Shown one piece after another: positions 63,279-64,000 of a stretch of 64,000 bases of DNA (the stretch's first letter is position 1; every line of letters starts with the position of its first letter). The DNA is taken from assembly GCA_964412195.1 (NCBI GenBank), contig CAYPNP010000005.1, positions 62,001 to 126,000 on the forward strand, written 5' to 3'. The DNA is from CAYPNP01 sp964412195. GTDB taxonomy: Bacteria > Acidobacteriota > JAAYUB01. Made by a program: the position numbers and the translations under genes. Below the pieces are notes generated by a model. That model searched no databases and had not been told where the DNA came from. It was given only the letters and a program-made list of their open reading frames with translations.

Positions 63279-64000
63279 TTACTTCTTTTTCCGGCGTCGG
63301 GCAAGCCGGATCCGGCGGGCGGCGATGTCGGGACGGGAAGCCACGGCCAATGAGAGGTACTTGCCGTCCTCGGAGAACATGATCCATTCGTTGACGCACC
63401 GGTCCAGGATTTTCCGGATCCTTTCGGTGTCGATCCGGCCGGCGAAGCGTTCCTCCAGCTCGTCGAAAGACCGGACCGCCATGCACTCCAGGTAAACCTC
63501 TCTGGCGGTGCGGGTGAGGGTGAGCCGGCGGGGCACCCTCCGGCAATCTGTGATCTCCAGAAAGTCCCGGCCGTCCAGGTATTGGAGGATCTTCTGCGGG
63601 GTGCGCCCCTCCCGAAGCGCCCTGGCGCGCACCCCTTCGTGCATTTCCCGCCACCGCCGGCACGCCTCGAGCACGGGCGTCCAGTCCGCCGGATGGCCCG
63701 CCGCCGTGTAGCTCCACTCACGGAGGGGCAGGACCAGGCGGTCGCGGACCTCCGCCGGCAGGAATTCCGCATACCGGGAGTGGTTGCGCACATCCACCAA
63801 GCCGAACTCCTCGCGGCAGACGTCCACCGCGCTCCCCTCCGCCAGGTCGAATTCCGAGATCGGCCCCGGTGGAGGATACGCTGTGGCGTAGCGTTCGATG
63901 TTCTCCACGGACTCGGCAACCTCCTCGGCGGTGGAGCCGGGGAATTCCGACACCAGGCCGAACGGGTTCCCGATCTCCAGCTCCGCGCAGGTCTTGAGCA
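63279..64000 (-). CDS. C-terminal part of a RiPP-maturation-type radical SAM protein, cut by the window edge
   Basis: The frame is open to the window end, so the N-terminus is missing; about 240 codons are seen. The first residues, LKTCAELEIGNPFGLVSEFP, look like a late strand-helix of a B12/radical SAM barrel (the position usually reading GFPGE). The remainder, with DVRNHSRYAEFLP and a final KYLSLAVASRP, resembles the C-terminal region of radical SAM proteins of the RiPP maturation C-methyltransferase group. The cluster cysteines would lie outside the window, so the call is inference. The GTG at 63953 is unlikely to be the true start. Confidence 0.55.
   Translation of the reverse strand, partial: LKTCAELEIGNPFGLVSEFPGSTAEEVAESVENIERYATAYPPPGPISEFDLAEGSAVDVCREEFGLVDVRNHSRYAEFLPAEVRDRLVLPLREWSYTAAGHPADWTPVLEACRRWREMHEGVRARALREGRTPQKILQYLDGRDFLEITDCRRVPRRLTLTRTAREVYLECMAVRSFDELEERFAGRIDTERIRKILDRCVNEWIMFSEDGKYLSLAVASRPDIAARRIRLARRRKKK

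Overview
The window is a high-G+C bacterial chromosome segment with densely packed genes and frequent GTG and TTG starts. It has no tRNA, rRNA, CRISPR array, transposase or phage gene that I can see. The gene set (complete type IV pilus pilB-T-C-S-R with pilA, split glycine decarboxylase gcvPA/gcvPB, a propeller protein ending in a Ser/Thr kinase, secreted metallopeptidases, an MEP-pathway ispD) suggests a Gram-negative, possibly Acidobacteriota-like or deep deltaproteobacterial lineage. That placement is inference from content only.

Layout. 0-2.6 kb: two small subunits of a molybdenum hydroxylase, translationally coupled to a PLP trans-sulfuration-type enzyme. 2.6-3.3 kb: non-coding repeats and hairpins. 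3.3-9.8 kb: a 598-aa protein of unknown function, a propeller/Ser-Thr-kinase fusion and a class I fructose-bisphosphate aldolase with its own strong promoter. 10.0-15.8 kb: a six-gene run (Ppx/GppA-HD phosphatase, two thymidylate-kinase-like P-loop proteins, a small basic protein, a metallophosphoesterase, a CYTH-like/CHAD protein) that looks like one operon with a polyphosphate theme. 15.8-20.2 kb (minus strand): two radical SAM proteins, an unknown protein and IspD.

20.2-29.9 kb is a surface-glycosylation region: YfhO-type protein, dolichyl-phosphate-mannose-synthase-like GT2, an AT-rich GT39-like gene that looks acquired, an STT3-like oligosaccharyltransferase, the major pilin pilA, and another GT-C-like membrane protein. 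29.9-37.2 kb is the minus-strand pil cluster. pilA has a near-consensus sigma-54 promoter, which fits PilS/PilR encoded just upstream.

37.5-45.1 kb carries MurG fused to a HEAT-like tail, MraY and a class A PBP (lipid II synthesis, then polymerisation), followed by mtnA and tsaD. 45.2-48.2 kb has an M50-like membrane peptidase and a second YfhO paralogue. 48.5-52.9 kb is the glycine cleavage operon gcvT-H-PA-PB, closed by a clear terminator. 53-61.5 kb has two exported zinc peptidases, a DUF488 and peroxiredoxin-like pair, and a 1068-aa FG-GAP repeat surface protein. 61.5-64 kb has an ECF sigma factor overlapping a membrane protein that may be its anti-sigma partner, a small membrane protein, and the C-terminal part of a probable radical SAM protein cut by the window edge.

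The best candidates for something undescribed are the 10-15.8 kb phosphate-metabolism operon, the MurG-HEAT fusion, and the juxtaposition of an STT3-like enzyme with a pilin carrying three N-X-S/T sequons.
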